A stretch of DNA of 64,000 bases from an uncultured Pseudothermotoga sp. (GCA_937995655.1 CALKJI010000002.1:1-64000), one strand, 5' to 3'. Counted from the first letter of the stretch, positions 35,366 through 45,526 are shown. Notes: a model not told the origin generated them from the letters alone. Made by a program: numbers and translations.

Positions 35366-36517
35366 TCATCTCCCATTCAATTTTTGCAGGAAATATTTAG
35401 CATGAGGTACATATTCACTGTTAGGATAGCTATTCACAAATTCTTCAAACAATCTCTTGGCTTTAGCGATATCACCGGATTCATAGATGCTCAGTGCCAT
35501 ATAATACAAGGCATCATCTTTGAAATATATGTCTGTGTCCTTTAAAATGTTTACAACATTGCTCAAAACATTGTATGCATCTTGGTGATACTTTGCTTGG
35601 TACAATCTATAACCAAACAGCCACAGAGACTTTGTGAGTTCCAGATCTAAGTTCTTCGAAAAAGTCAAAGTTGGTCTTGTTTGAACACTCGTATTCATAA
35701 GCAGGAGTTTGGTGATCTCGTCTTTTAATGATCTCAATTCCTGAGAATCACTCACTTTAGTCGATTCAATCATCTGTAATAATCTGTCAAAGGAGGCAGA
35801 AAGTTCTTGATTGGTTTGGTCTATTTTTTGCTCTACGAATGAAAGCCTCTCTAGGTTTGACAAGACTTTTTTTAGGTCGGAAACAGATGTGTCAAGATTC
35901 TTGACATGATCTCTAAGTTCTGTAACCTCAGTTTTCACTGCACTCACCATGCCAGACTGAGAAAGATTCAAGAAAACGCCCATCAATGCCACACCGAGCG
36001 TAGCGATTATTGCAACAAGTAAAATTATATCTACACTGGCGAATTTTGAAACCTGCTCTTGTTTAGATATCAGCAATGGATGAGATGCATCAATTCTCTT
36101 AAGGGCTTCTTCGTATATCTTTGCCCTTGCCTTATCTTTCTTACGCCTTGCCAACTCAAGCTTCAAGGCTATGGCTTCAGCAAGTTCTGGATATGCCTTT
36201 GAAACACCTTCAAGGATTGCTATTCCACCTTCGAAATTGCTTTTTGAAATCTCTTCAAAGGCCTCTTTTATATCCTCGGCGTAGTCTGCCTTGACCCTTT
36301 CAACGGCAGTTTTGTAAAGTGTTTTGTACTCTTCTTTACGCTGGTCAGACAGCCTCTCATAGAGCTTTGAAACCATCTTCCAGTTACCAGAAGCTGCTTC
36401 CAATTCAACTAAAAGATGTGGATAATCATCTTGAAAAAGACTCAAAACAGCTCTTGCTCTTGACAGCTGATTGTTTCTGATTAAATCCCTTACCACCCTT
36501 TCGACTACATCACTCAA
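35366..36517 (-). CDS. Membrane-anchored TPR/coiled-coil protein
   Basis: A 383-aa protein. Residues 1 to about 155 are helical repeats (TPR-like, SNFEGGIAILEGVSKAYPEL). One membrane helix follows at about 165-187 (VDIILLVAIIATLGVALMGVF). Then comes a coiled coil (about 195-285) and a C-terminal TPR pair with the pattern of the YbgF/CpoB C terminus (GDIAKAKRLFEEFVNSYPNSEYVPHA, in two parts). It probably spans the cytoplasmic membrane with the C-terminal half outside, as a scaffold for envelope work. Its stop is 3 nt before trmB, its start overlaps the Nnr gene by 4 nt. No precise function can be given. Confidence 0.85.
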   Translation of the reverse strand: MSDVVERVVRDLIRNNQLSRARAVLSLFQDDYPHLLVELEAASGNWKMVSKLYERLSDQRKEEYKTLYKTAVERVKADYAEDIKEAFEEISKSNFEGGIAILEGVSKAYPELAEAIALKLELARRKKDKARAKIYEEALKRIDASHPLLISKQEQVSKFASVDIILLVAIIATLGVALMGVFLNLSQSGMVSAVKTEVTELRDHVKNLDTSVSDLKKVLSNLERLSFVEQKIDQTNQELSASFDRLLQMIESTKVSDSQELRSLKDEITKLLLMNTSVQTRPTLTFSKNLDLELTKSLWLFGYRLYQAKYHQDAYNVLSNVVNILKDTDIYFKDDALYYMALSIYESGDIAKAKRLFEEFVNSYPNSEYVPHAKYFLQKLNGR

Positions 36518-38043
36518 CTTTCCACCTCCTTTATTGCAGAAGGAATTAGATCTAATAGCTCACTTGTCAACATTGTGCCTTCTTTGGAACTATAATGTTC
36601 TGCCGCCAACCCATGTAAATATACAGCGCAGATTGAAGCATCTTTCACGTCAATTCCTTGAGCTACTATACCAGCTATCATACCAGTAAGTATGTCTCCC
36701 GTTCCTGCCTTAGACAAAGATGTACTCCCGGTTAAATTGAAGAAAGTTCCATCTGATGTTGAGACAATTGTTGTTGCACCCTTCAAAACTAACGTGACAT
36801 TGTACTTACTGACAAACTCTTCTACTAATTTGTAATTGTACCTCACTTCACTGATATTCTTACCGAGCAATCTTGCAAACTCACCGGGGTGTGGTGTCAA
36901 GACAGCAGAACCTGAGATCTCATGAAGTATTTCTAGATCCTGTGCAAGACAATTTAAACCATCGGCATCTATAACAACAGGTTTTGAAAGATTGAGAACA
37001 ACTTTTTTGAAAAAATTCACTGTATCAGAATTACAGGTCATCCCTGGACCGATTACGACAGCATCAGCATCTTGAAGCATTTGTAAAGCTATGTGAGCAT
37101 CTTGTTCCATGAAATGCTCATGATCTACAGCTCTCACTACTATTCCTGGTTCTTTTGTTATGGCAAGTGTCTCAATTGGTGAACAGGTCAGAAGCTGAAG
37201 ATAGCCACAGCCCACCCTCAGTGCTGCTATACTTGTTAAAATAGCAGCTCCAAGATAAGTTCTGGAACCAGCTATGACCACAACTTTACCATAACTGCCC
37301 TTGTGTGAATTCCTGATACGCTTGGGCAAGATTTTTTTCACCATTTGCTTTGTTATTATTTGTCTTGTGATTTGTTTTGATTCTCTGAGAAACCTTGGAA
37401 TTCCTATACTTGCCACCTTGAGCTTTCCACACAACTCTCTACCTGGGTACAAAACATGACAAGGTTTGGGAAGGCCGAAGGTTACTGTCATATCTGCCTT
37501 TACAGCAATTCCAAGCACCGCACCTGTGTCAGTTTCAACGCCAGAGGGTAGGTCAACGGAAACAACGTATTTGGAGTACAGATTAATCAACTTTATTACC
37601 TCTGATATGGGATCTCTAATCTCACCCTTTATTCCTACCCCTAAAAGGGCATCTACAACTACATCGGCAGACTTTATAAGTTCGGCAAGTTCACCGGTTG
37701 TTAAGTCAGTACCTAATCTTCTTACGTCGCCGCCGATAGCTCTTAGTCTTGCGAGATTAGCTGATGATTCTTCTGATAACTTTCTCTCATCTCCCACCAA
37801 AATAGTGACGACATAATCTGTATATTCAAGCAGATCTCTTGCAACAACAAATCCATCTCCACCATTGTTGCCTTGACCACACAAGACAAGAAATGAAGAA
37901 TTAGTTATGTCACCAAGATCTTGCTCAATCGCGAGGACGACAGAAAGACCTGCTCGTTCCATGAGCATGGAAGGTGGTATACCAAACTGCTCATAACAAA
38001 TTCTGTCGATTCTTCGCATTTCTTCTGCTGTAACGATCTTCAA
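36514..38043 (-). CDS. nnr: Bifunctional NAD(P)H-hydrate repair enzyme (epimerase + dehydratase)
   Basis: A 509-aa fusion of NnrE (about 1-210) and NnrD (about 225-505), which repair hydrated NADH/NADPH. NnrE shows CGQGNNGGDGFVVARDL and VDALLGVGIKGEIR; NnrD shows GSYGKVVVIAGSRTYLGAA, VIGPGMTCNSDTV, TPHPGEFARLLG and SKAGTGDILTGMIAG, the ADP-forming dehydratase sites. Damage of NAD(P)H by heat makes this enzyme useful in a thermophile. It overlaps the next gene by 4 nt. Confidence 0.96.
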   Translation of the reverse strand: MKIVTAEEMRRIDRICYEQFGIPPSMLMERAGLSVVLAIEQDLGDITNSSFLVLCGQGNNGGDGFVVARDLLEYTDYVVTILVGDERKLSEESSANLARLRAIGGDVRRLGTDLTTGELAELIKSADVVVDALLGVGIKGEIRDPISEVIKLINLYSKYVVSVDLPSGVETDTGAVLGIAVKADMTVTFGLPKPCHVLYPGRELCGKLKVASIGIPRFLRESKQITRQIITKQMVKKILPKRIRNSHKGSYGKVVVIAGSRTYLGAAILTSIAALRVGCGYLQLLTCSPIETLAITKEPGIVVRAVDHEHFMEQDAHIALQMLQDADAVVIGPGMTCNSDTVNFFKKVVLNLSKPVVIDADGLNCLAQDLEILHEISGSAVLTPHPGEFARLLGKNISEVRYNYKLVEEFVSKYNVTLVLKGATTIVSTSDGTFFNLTGSTSLSKAGTGDILTGMIAGIVAQGIDVKDASICAVYLHGLAAEHYSSKEGTMLTSELLDLIPSAIKEVES

Positions 38044-38047
38044 GATT

Positions 38048-38506
38048 TCACCTCACCCAGAAGTATAAAATTTTGTAGATCCTATAGTAGGCCTTGATCT
38101 TTTGCAAATATCTGTTGGAGATGCTGTTTTGCGAAGAAACTCTTGCTGGTCCAGCATTGTAAGCCCTCAAGGCTAAGTCTAGGTCACCGTTATAAAGATT
38201 CAACAAATACTGTAGATATTTGATACCAATGACAATATTACCCACCGGAGAGTTTATATCCATATTTAGATTAAGTTTTTCAGAAATCCACATAGCGGTC
38301 TCGGGCATCACTTGCATCAACCCGATTGCTCCCGCATAGGAAACTGCATACTCTCTAAAGTTACTTTCTACTTTTATCAGTGCCATTATTAAAAGTGGAT
38401 CGATAGATCCACTGTTTTCTCTTACGACAGAATAATATTTCAAGGGAAAAAAGGAATAAAAGAAAAAAATTATCGAAAGAACAAAAAAAACCAAAAGTAT
38501 CCTCAC
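38048..38506 (-). CDS. Membrane-anchored lytic transglycosylase (SLT family)
   Basis: A 152-aa protein: N-terminal membrane anchor (residues 1-22), then a compact SLT domain with the catalytic Glu E47 (ALIKVESNFREYAVS), AIGLMQVMPETA, and LALRAYNAGPARV. It cuts peptidoglycan glycan strands with formation of 1,6-anhydro ends. No separate substrate-binding domain is present. It sits 6 nt from the prepilin peptidase gene, so it may open the wall for a pilus or secretion machine (inference). Confidence 0.93.
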   Translation of the reverse strand: MRILLVFFVLSIIFFFYSFFPLKYYSVVRENSGSIDPLLIMALIKVESNFREYAVSYAGAIGLMQVMPETAMWISEKLNLNMDINSPVGNIVIGIKYLQYLLNLYNGDLDLALRAYNAGPARVSSQNSISNRYLQKIKAYYRIYKILYFWVR

Positions 38507-38512
38507 TTTTGA

Positions 38513-39235
38513 TCACATCTTTAAATAAATTTGAATCATCAGAGTAAAATATCCAGCTGGAGCCAAAAAGGTTCCAAAGGGTATTCTTTCTTTCATTGCA
38601 AGTTTTCCCTTGTTTTTTATTAAAGCATAAACAATCGCACTCATAGAGGCGAATACCAGAGTATAGAAGGAACTAACTATCCCCAGACTTAAACTCAGAC
38701 CGGCCATGAGAATCACATCTCCACCACCAAGACCACCTTTGTACAAGAAGCCTAAGAGCATCAAGAGCCCCGTGACAAGTCCAACACCAATCAAATTATA
38801 AAGGTCTAAGCCTCTTACAAGCCATAATATGAAACTTCCTAACGCGATAAGAAACAATGTCACATCAGGTATCAACATGAATTCAAGATCAATAAAGGCT
38901 ATGACGAGCGAACAAGATATTATCATACACAGGGCTAGGAATTCTAAAGGATTTGAGGTGGCATAGGAGTTAATCAAATAGCATAGTCCATTGATAAGTT
39001 CCACAAAGGGGTATCTTAGGCTGATTTTAGCCTTACAGTTTCTGCACTTTCCTCTTAGTAATATATAGCTTAGTATCGGTATATTATCGTACCAAAGTAT
39101 CCTTTTACCACAAGACGGGCATATGGAGTACGCCGGTTTGACAATACTCAAGTCCTTTCGTGGTAATCTGTATATGACTACGTTCAGAAAACTTCCAAGG
39201 ACTACACCAACTATCAAACTCAAGAAATGCCACAA
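38513..39235 (-). CDS. pilD: Prepilin peptidase / N-methyltransferase
   Basis: A 240-aa membrane enzyme that trims and N-methylates type IV prepilins and pseudopilins. It keeps the cytoplasmic zinc-binding Cys pairs (CPSC at 39-42 and CRNC at 64-67), the conserved [13 protein letters not shown] start, and the two active Asp in [11 protein letters not shown] and [13 protein letters not shown]. No pilin genes are in the window. Its start overlaps the TPR gene by 16 nt. Confidence 0.95.
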   Translation of the reverse strand: MWHFLSLIVGVVLGSFLNVVIYRLPRKDLSIVKPAYSICPSCGKRILWYDNIPILSYILLRGKCRNCKAKISLRYPFVELINGLCYLINSYATSNPLEFLALCMIISCSLVIAFIDLEFMLIPDVTLFLIALGSFILWLVRGLDLYNLIGVGLVTGLLMLLGFLYKGGLGGGDVILMAGLSLSLGIVSSFYTLVFASMSAIVYALIKNKGKLAMKERIPFGTFLAPAGYFTLMIQIYLKM

Positions 39236-40305
39236 ATTTGCATTTCCTCCTCGGACAAAAACTCTGAAAATAGCTCTTTCTTACCATACAAATACCATAT
39301 GTTTTGATCTTTCATCTCCTGGATCAATTGTTTTGCCTCTTCTAATTTGCCTTGCTTTAAATATGATATGAACAGTAATAATTTGAGATGAGTTTTAGCC
39401 TTGGTACTATCTGAAAGCATCTGTGTTACAACCTCTTCGACAGTGAGATAATTACCATGTTTAAGCTGAACGCGGCTCCAAACTTCAACATCACTTGCAT
39501 AGACAGGCCTCATTTTCAGTATCCTTTCCTCTATCTGCCTTGCTTGGTCATTTTTTCCAACCTTGTCGTAAGCTTCCATAAGTTCATAGAGTCCCAAAAT
39601 ACTGTTTGGATCGATTTTCAAAAATCTTTCAAGAACACTACATACTCTGTCATATAAGTTAATTTTCCTGTAAGCTTCCGCAAGCATGAAATAAGTAAAT
39701 TTATTGTCTGGCGCATATTCTATTTCCCTTTCCCAATAAGAAGCCGCTTTTATATAATCACCTAGATTATAGTATGCCTCTCCAAGTGAAGAATAAGCTT
39801 CAACAAGCCATGGATCTATTTCTACTGCTTTATCTAGGTATCTTATGCCCTGTTCAAAATCACCTTTTTCAAGCAATAAAGAACCATAAAGTTCGTAGGC
39901 AGGAGCGTAATTCTTATCCACATCGAGTATGTACTTTATGATTCTAAAAGCCACTTCGTGAAGATCCCTGTCAGCATAATCGAGTGCAAGATCATATAAA
40001 CCATTCAAAGATGCATGAACAAAATTTCTTGGCGAAATTTTCTTATCTTCTAACCATTCAAGTAGTTCATCAAAACATATCGGATCATACACCGTTTCAT
40101 TCAACAGAGTAACATGACTCTCAAGATACTCGCACTTCTCTATTTCTTTAGCCAGCATGTTCTTGTCACCAAAATCTTGTTTCATCAACTGCCAGTCACC
40201 TTCATACATCAGATCTCTAAGAATAATAACGAATGGAGTATCTGTGGTAATCTCAATCTCACGATCTTGTACCTGCAAGATGATCACCCTTTCCAAGGAT
40301 ACCAC
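39220..40305 (-). CDS. TPR-repeat protein
   Basis: A 361-aa cytoplasmic protein. Residues 1-90 form an alpha/beta N-terminal part of unknown type. From about 95 to the end there are some six TPR repeats, with canonical units such as [20 protein letters not shown] and [20 protein letters not shown]. No signal peptide. ATG 40305 has GGGGAG upstream; a TTG at 40278 behind GGGTGATC is an alternative start. Its place between the UPF0104 membrane protein and PilD genes suggests a scaffold for an envelope complex. Confidence 0.85.
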   Translation of the reverse strand: MVSLERVIILQVQDREIEITTDTPFVIILRDLMYEGDWQLMKQDFGDKNMLAKEIEKCEYLESHVTLLNETVYDPICFDELLEWLEDKKISPRNFVHASLNGLYDLALDYADRDLHEVAFRIIKYILDVDKNYAPAYELYGSLLLEKGDFEQGIRYLDKAVEIDPWLVEAYSSLGEAYYNLGDYIKAASYWEREIEYAPDNKFTYFMLAEAYRKINLYDRVCSVLERFLKIDPNSILGLYELMEAYDKVGKNDQARQIEERILKMRPVYASDVEVWSRVQLKHGNYLTVEEVVTQMLSDSTKAKTHLKLLLFISYLKQGKLEEAKQLIQEMKDQNIWYLYGKKELFSEFLSEEEMQICGIS

Positions 40306-40363
40306 TCCCCTGCAATATTTGCGTCATCTGTACTTTACATTATACCACAGTTTTTTAAAAAAT

Positions 40364-41386
40364 TCATCCCTGGTCAAATTTGCTCAAAACTCTTATTTCA
40401 TGTGCGGTCGTCAATCCTCCAACTATTATATTCACATAATAGGTGAAAAACCTCCACAGTAAGAGAGTTGCGACGGTCTGAGGTCCAAAAAGGAAACTGA
40501 AGAACAGAACATAGCCGCTCTCAGAAACTCCCATAGCCCCAGGCGTTGGAATCAGTGAGACCACTAAAAAGAGAACTAACTGAAACATAATGGTGTCGAC
40601 ATATGAACAATTTATATGTACAGCTCTTGCCACAAAATAAGTTATCGAAACTCTCACTAGCATTTGACATGATGTTGCCAAAAAGGCAAGAGAAAGAAGA
40701 GATAGTTTACCCATCGATCTGATCATACATCTATGAAATAACTCTATTTGATTTAGCGTTCTTTCCACCGTTTCGGTTTGATTTTTTACCACCTTCAAAA
40801 AGGCTAATGGTTTAATGAGCGCCTTTACCAACCATTCCACCAGATCTCTTTTGATGGAAAAGATCAGCAAAAAAAAGAGTACGGCACCATTGAGAACAAA
40901 CCCAAAAAAAGCAAGAAGTGCAAATTTGGTGATATTTTTAGAAAGAATGTCATGTGCAGTATATATACCAAGCAAGCCAAAAACCGTTATGACAATCTGG
41001 TAAACAATAAATCTTGAAACAAGAAGTGCGGTTGCTTCTCCATATTCCACACCACGTTTGTTCATAAAGGCAATCTGTGCAGGCTGACCACCTGTCGAAA
41101 ATGGTGTTATTGCCGAGAAAAAGCTGCCGATCAAGGTTGATTTGAAAAGGTATAATAAATTCACCCTGGTTTTATAGGAAACAGCAAAAATTTTCACCGT
41201 TAATGCCTCGGCAAACCAATCACAAATCAACAAGAAACTGACCAATACTAACCACTTTACAGAGACCATCTTCAGAGTCTTTATCGTTAAAGATATGTCG
41301 GTTAAACCTGCGATCAATATTATTATGATAACGCTTAAAGCCATAATCAACAATGATCTAGCAAGATTCTTTTTCAATTTCTGCAC
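40364..41386 (-). CDS. UPF0104 / lysylphosphatidylglycerol synthase TM-domain family membrane protein
   Basis: A 340-aa polytopic membrane protein with about eight helices. Family marks are STGGQPAQIAFMNKRGV and PTPGAMGVSESGYVLFF. It lacks the soluble C-terminal aminoacyl transferase domain of MprF, so it is not a lysyl-PG synthase; such stand-alone membrane proteins (AglD/YbhN-like) are thought to move or bind lipid-linked molecules. It overlaps the glycosyltransferase gene by 13 nt, which supports a role in glycolipid assembly. Confidence 0.9.
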   Translation of the reverse strand: MQKLKKNLARSLLIMALSVIIIILIAGLTDISLTIKTLKMVSVKWLVLVSFLLICDWFAEALTVKIFAVSYKTRVNLLYLFKSTLIGSFFSAITPFSTGGQPAQIAFMNKRGVEYGEATALLVSRFIVYQIVITVFGLLGIYTAHDILSKNITKFALLAFFGFVLNGAVLFFLLIFSIKRDLVEWLVKALIKPLAFLKVVKNQTETVERTLNQIELFHRCMIRSMGKLSLLSLAFLATSCQMLVRVSITYFVARAVHINCSYVDTIMFQLVLFLVVSLIPTPGAMGVSESGYVLFFSFLFGPQTVATLLLWRFFTYYVNIIVGGLTTAHEIRVLSKFDQG

Positions 41387-42384
41387 CGCCTCAGAACTTC
41401 TTCATATGTCTTGGCGAGTACTTTACCAATCTCTAAGAGATCTCTTTCAAGGGCAATTTTCCTACCTTGTGATGCGATCTCGCATGCAAGGTTTTTATTT
41501 GAAATGAGATTTTCTATGATCTTTATGAACTCATCATTTGAGCGACCCTTCATGCAATTTACGTTGTGTCGTAACCAGTTTTTGTACACAGGTATATCTC
41601 GAATTACCACGGGGCATTCACATGAAAGCGCCTCCAGGACGACTATTCCTTCGTTTTCCTCATAGGTTGGAAAGAGGAAAACATCCGCAGCTGAATAAGC
41701 TTCGACCAATTTCTCTTGGGGCACAAAACCAGGAAAGATAACATTTTCAGGAGGATTTTTCAGTAACCGACGTACATCTTTTGGAAGGACTGTTGTAATC
41801 CGCGCCCCAAACCAAATGAAGGTGATATCCTTCATTTTCCTTGCGATGTCCACAAAATCGTGTATACCTTTTCTTTTGAATGGAAAACCAACACTTAGGA
41901 CTATGGGCCCTTTTATTCCAAACTCCTCCCTGAACTTTTCCGCTTTTTTAACATCTTTCTTAAAAAGAGCTGTATCAACACCATTTGATATCACCGTACC
42001 AGGTACATTGATACCATATCTTCTGATGACACTCTCTGTGTAATGAGTGGGAAAAATCAAATGATCAGCCATACCATATCTTTTCTTAAGAGACCTGCGG
42101 AAAATTTTAGCGTAAAAATTACTGAAAATGAAACTGTTTTTGATGTCTTCGGCGGTGGTATGAACGTTACATATTATGGGTATACCTTTTCTTTTACAAT
42201 GTTGTATCACTGCTCTGGCACCAGGTCCTATGGTATTTACATGGGCTATATCATACTCATCTTCCCAATCAGATGTGTACTCTAAACCTACTCTTCTGAG
42301 AGCTTCCATCTGATGTTTGTATGCTGTACCTATTCCCGACTTTGATATCAACCTTGTGGCTTCAGCATAAAGTAAAATTTTCAC
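41374..42384 (-). CDS. Glycosyltransferase family 4
   Basis: A 336-aa GT-B glycosyltransferase. The N-terminal half shows SKSGIGTAYKHQMEAL and HVNTIGPGARA; the C-terminal half has VLSVGFPFKRKGIHDFVDIA and the nucleotide-sugar motif TYEENEGIVVLEALSCECPV. It probably adds a sugar to a lipid (with the UPF0104 gene next to it). I choose GTG 42384, where the protein begins MKILLYAEATRL; the ten residues encoded before it (from 42414) look non-coding. First gene of the long operon that runs to gpsA. Confidence 0.92.
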   Translation of the reverse strand: MKILLYAEATRLISKSGIGTAYKHQMEALRRVGLEYTSDWEDEYDIAHVNTIGPGARAVIQHCKRKGIPIICNVHTTAEDIKNSFIFSNFYAKIFRRSLKKRYGMADHLIFPTHYTESVIRRYGINVPGTVISNGVDTALFKKDVKKAEKFREEFGIKGPIVLSVGFPFKRKGIHDFVDIARKMKDITFIWFGARITTVLPKDVRRLLKNPPENVIFPGFVPQEKLVEAYSAADVFLFPTYEENEGIVVLEALSCECPVVIRDIPVYKNWLRHNVNCMKGRSNDEFIKIIENLISNKNLACEIASQGRKIALERDLLEIGKVLAKTYEEVLRRCRN

Positions 42385-42408
42385 ATATCTCGCCCCCACA
42401 AGAAAGTC

Positions 42409-42437
42409 TTGCAAAACTTCTCCTGCAATGATAGAAT
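42409..42437 (+). promoter_or_regulatory. Promoter of tRNA-Val
   Basis: TTGCAA (42409-42414), 17 bp, TAGAAT (42432-42437); the tRNA begins 13 nt further on, the same spacing as for tRNA-Met. Confidence 0.85.
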
Positions 42438-42449
42438 TTTATCACGTAC

Positions 42450-42524
42450 GGGTGCGTAGCTCAGGGGGAGAGCGCTTCCCTCACGAGGAAGAGGCCGCAG
42501 GTTCGATTCCTGCCGCACCCACCA
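42450..42524 (+). tRNA. tRNA-Val (CAC)
   Basis: A 75-nt cloverleaf: acceptor GGGTGCG/CGCACCC, D arm GCTC/GAGC, anticodon stem CTTCC/GGAAG with loop CTCACGA (anticodon CAC), T arm with GGTTCGATTCC, and encoded CCA. Its end is one base from the recG stop on the other strand. Confidence 0.95.
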
Positions 42525-42525
42525 C

Positions 42526-44868
42526 TTAACCAATCTTGACTAATTTGAGCCTATCGCCGTAAATTTTCTGAACCTTTTGAAAAAGCCAGGGGTATTCTCT
42601 TTGTTTAGACAGAAAGATCTCTGCATCAGCACGCGCTTTGAATAAGAGATCTCTATCTCTTACAAGATCTGCCACCTTCAATTCTGGTAACCCGTGCTGT
42701 CTTAATCCGAGAAATTCTCCGGGCCCGCGAATTTTCATATCATATTCGGCAACTTCAAACCCGTTTCTGGTCATGGAAAAATATCTTAGTCTTTCAAGGG
42801 CATCTTCTGAAACATTCCCAACAATTAAGAAACAGTATCCCTGCCTTTCGCTTCTTCCCACTCTCCCACGCAGTTGGTGAAGTTGTGCCAGGCCGAATCT
42901 TTCTGGATTTTCAACGATAATCGTTGTCGCCCTGGGAATATCTATACCAACTTCTATGACCGTTGTTGAAACAAGAATATCGAACTGCCCCAGCGCAAAA
43001 TCCTCCATTATCCTGTCCTTTTCTTGTTGACTCATTCTACCGTGAAGTAACCCCACTTTAAATTCCTTGAAGATTTCTTCAGCGAGGTGTTTATACATTT
43101 GTGTCGCCGCCTTGGCTTCGATTTTGTCAGATTCTTCGATCAATGGGTACACTACAAAGGCTTGTCCGCCTTCCCTCACTTCCCTTTTTACAAAATCATA
43201 GACTTGTTCAACCTTAGAAACTGAGACAAGAAGGGTTTTCACTTCCTTTCTACCAGGTGGCATCTCATCGATTATTGTGAGGTCAAGATCACCATAAACC
43301 GTTAAAGCCAAAGTTCTTGGTATTGGAGTTGCTGTCATGACCAACGTGTCAAGTGCCTTTCCTTTACTGACAAGAGCTTCTCTCTGTTTAACACCAAACC
43401 TGTGTTGCTCATCTATCACGACCAATCCTAAATTAGCAAAATTCACATCTTCCTGAATGAGAGTATGTGTACCAATGACAACGGAAGCCTCGCCAGAAGA
43501 TAGAAGCTGTTTTATTCTCTCCTTTTCCTTAGGGTTGGTTTCGCCCAGTAAGAGGACTGTTCTGATGCCCAAATCCTCAAATACTGGAGCCATCCTACGA
43601 TAGTGTTGTATCGCAAGTATAGATGTTGGTGCCATAACAGCAGATTGAAAACCCGCTTCGAAGTTGTCGATTATCGCGAGCTGAGCAACAACCGTCTTTC
43701 CTGATCCAACATCTCCTTGGAGCAATCTACTCATAGGCTTATTTGAAATCATATCCTGTCTTATTTGCTGATGAGCAAGAACCTGGGATTTGGTCAACTT
43801 GAAAGGTAATCTGCTGAGGAAATCTTCTGCGACTTTACCTTTTATATTTTTCTCAATACCTCCAATTTCTTCAAAGGTTTTCCTTGACAATAGAAGAGCT
43901 AACTGCATCAGAAAGAGTTCTTCATAAGCTAATCTCTCGATAGATTTTTTTAAATGATACATACTCTTTGGAAAATGCATTCCAAGCAATGCTGCAGATA
44001 TATCGATCAATTTTCTTCTTTCTATCAATTCGTTGGGCAGTTCATTAGCAAAATAACAGGTGCACGAGATATTCTCTTTTACAATCTTTCTCAGTTCTTT
44101 TTGGCTTATACCTTCGGTCAGAGGATAGATAGGCAAGATTTCCAGAACAGCTGACCCTTCCTGTAACTCAATCTCCGGATTGACTATTTCAACAGAACCA
44201 AACTGCCCTCGTTTAACTGTTCCGGTCACGTAAACCATCTTGTTTTTCATTGTTTGTAGAATCTTTTGAAGGAATTCTTGATTAAACCATTTCAGCAAAA
44301 TCTGATTGATGCCATCTGAAAGTACTGCTGCCGTTATTGTGATGGAACTTATCCTTTTTGTTTCCACACTTATGATCTTGCCCAGCGTAGTTATCTTTTC
44401 TTCTGGTCGAATTTCAGGAATCGGAATTACCCGTCTTCGATCTTCGTAGTCCCTTGGAAAATAGAAAATCAAGTCTTGCAGTGTGAAGATGCCCAGTTTT
44501 TTCAAAAGTGACTCTCGCTTTGGCCCCACACCTTTTGCGTACTTTATCTCACAACTGGGTTGTTTTGCACCCAATTGATCTGGCTTTGAAATCAAGTGCT
44601 GATCTCGAAGGCGTTCAATCATTCCAATGCAATTTTTCAATCTCTTGATGGCTCTTTGTTGATCAAGAGTATCAACAGTTTTGATATATTCTACAAGCTG
44701 CCTCAGTTTCTGGGCAGTTTCTTTTTCATCTAAGATAGGATCTGCAATCAATTCATAGTTGTCTTGAAGAGTCTCTGTGAATTCACTCACTTGTATCTGA
44801 CTTTGAATAAGTTTAAAAACGTTCTCTTCCAGAGAGCTTAAGAATTCCTCAACGAGGACTGGACGCAT
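42526..44868 (-). CDS. recG: ATP-dependent DNA helicase RecG
   Basis: A protein of about 780 aa that remodels stalled forks and branched DNA. It has the wedge OB domain (about 150-330), helicase motifs I (LLQGDVGSGKTVVAQLA), II (VVIDEQHRFGVKQRE) and VI (QLRGRVGRSERQGYCF), and a roughly 100-residue N-terminal helical extension as in Thermotoga RecG. The start is uncertain: ATG 44868 or TTG 44892; either one overlaps the small membrane-protein gene. It ends 2 nt from tRNA-Val. Confidence 0.95.
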   Translation of the reverse strand: MRPVLVEEFLSSLEENVFKLIQSQIQVSEFTETLQDNYELIADPILDEKETAQKLRQLVEYIKTVDTLDQQRAIKRLKNCIGMIERLRDQHLISKPDQLGAKQPSCEIKYAKGVGPKRESLLKKLGIFTLQDLIFYFPRDYEDRRRVIPIPEIRPEEKITTLGKIISVETKRISSITITAAVLSDGINQILLKWFNQEFLQKILQTMKNKMVYVTGTVKRGQFGSVEIVNPEIELQEGSAVLEILPIYPLTEGISQKELRKIVKENISCTCYFANELPNELIERRKLIDISAALLGMHFPKSMYHLKKSIERLAYEELFLMQLALLLSRKTFEEIGGIEKNIKGKVAEDFLSRLPFKLTKSQVLAHQQIRQDMISNKPMSRLLQGDVGSGKTVVAQLAIIDNFEAGFQSAVMAPTSILAIQHYRRMAPVFEDLGIRTVLLLGETNPKEKERIKQLLSSGEASVVIGTHTLIQEDVNFANLGLVVIDEQHRFGVKQREALVSKGKALDTLVMTATPIPRTLALTVYGDLDLTIIDEMPPGRKEVKTLLVSVSKVEQVYDFVKREVREGGQAFVVYPLIEESDKIEAKAATQMYKHLAEEIFKEFKVGLLHGRMSQQEKDRIMEDFALGQFDILVSTTVIEVGIDIPRATTIIVENPERFGLAQLHQLRGRVGRSERQGYCFLIVGNVSEDALERLRYFSMTRNGFEVAEYDMKIRGPGEFLGLRQHGLPELKVADLVRDRDLLFKARADAEIFLSKQREYPWLFQKVQKIYGDRLKLVKIG

Positions 44869-45004
44869 CGTACACAGTTTTCTCCTTTTCAAGTGGTGCC
44901 AAGCCAGAGACCCTCATATCGATAAGTCTTTGAAGCGAAAAAAGCATGGTGAAAACAACCACAAATATCACCAAGGCTGCTACTATCAACGAACCTTTTT
45001 TCAT
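44849..45004 (-). CDS. Small single-pass membrane protein between hpt and recG
   Basis: A 51-aa frame with a start overlapping the hpt stop (ATGA) and an end 20 nt inside recG in another frame. The product is MKKG followed by one strongly hydrophobic helix (residues 5-24, SLIVAALVIFVVVFTMLFSL) and a charged soluble tail (RLIDMRVSG, LEKEKTVYD). The coupling, the length of the helix and the lack of any other gene in this 100-bp gap speak for a real gene. No family recognised. Confidence 0.65.
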   Translation of the reverse strand: MKKGSLIVAALVIFVVVFTMLFSLQRLIDMRVSGLAPLEKEKTVYDASSPR

Positions 45005-45513
45005 TCCATGTACCCTATATAGGGAAGGTTTCGATATCTTTCCTCGTAGTCCAGACCGTAACCAACCAAGAAAATATCCCCCACCTTGAAACCAACAAAA
45101 TCGATCGGTATGCCATGTTGATATTTTTCTTTCTCTATCAAAGCCGCGATTTTCAAATCTGCCGGTTTGTATTTTTTCAGGTATGAAAGTATATACCTAA
45201 GTGTATTACCCGTATCGACAATATCCTCAACAACGAGCACATACTTGCCTTGTAAATTCTCGTCAACCCACGATTTTACCCGTACCCTACCTGTAGATTC
45301 AGTTCCTGCGTAACTTGACACGTGAACAAAAGAATAATTAATATTCATGTTGATGTTCAGAACCAGTTCACTGAAGAAGTGTACAGAACCTTTCAAAATG
45401 CAAATTGCATACAAAGATTCTGTCTTGTCACGATAGTAAGTTTCTATTTGCCGTGCCATGTCCTTGATCTTTCTACGAAGCGCTTCTTCATCGAATAGAA
45501 CCTTCGGTTGCAC
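45001..45513 (-). CDS. hpt: Hypoxanthine phosphoribosyltransferase
   Basis: A 170-aa purine-salvage enzyme that makes IMP (and probably GMP) from the base and PRPP. The PRPP motif is VLVVEDIVDTGNTLRYIL; other family parts are AICILKGSVHFFSEL and DFVGFKVGDIFLVGYGLDY, where FVGF/DIF binds the purine. It lies 13 nt after the UPF0173 gene and overlaps the small membrane-protein gene. Confidence 0.96.
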   Translation of the reverse strand: MQPKVLFDEEALRRKIKDMARQIETYYRDKTESLYAICILKGSVHFFSELVLNINMNINYSFVHVSSYAGTESTGRVRVKSWVDENLQGKYVLVVEDIVDTGNTLRYILSYLKKYKPADLKIAALIEKEKYQHGIPIDFVGFKVGDIFLVGYGLDYEERYRNLPYIGYME

Positions 45514-45526
45514 AGAATGCCTCCCT

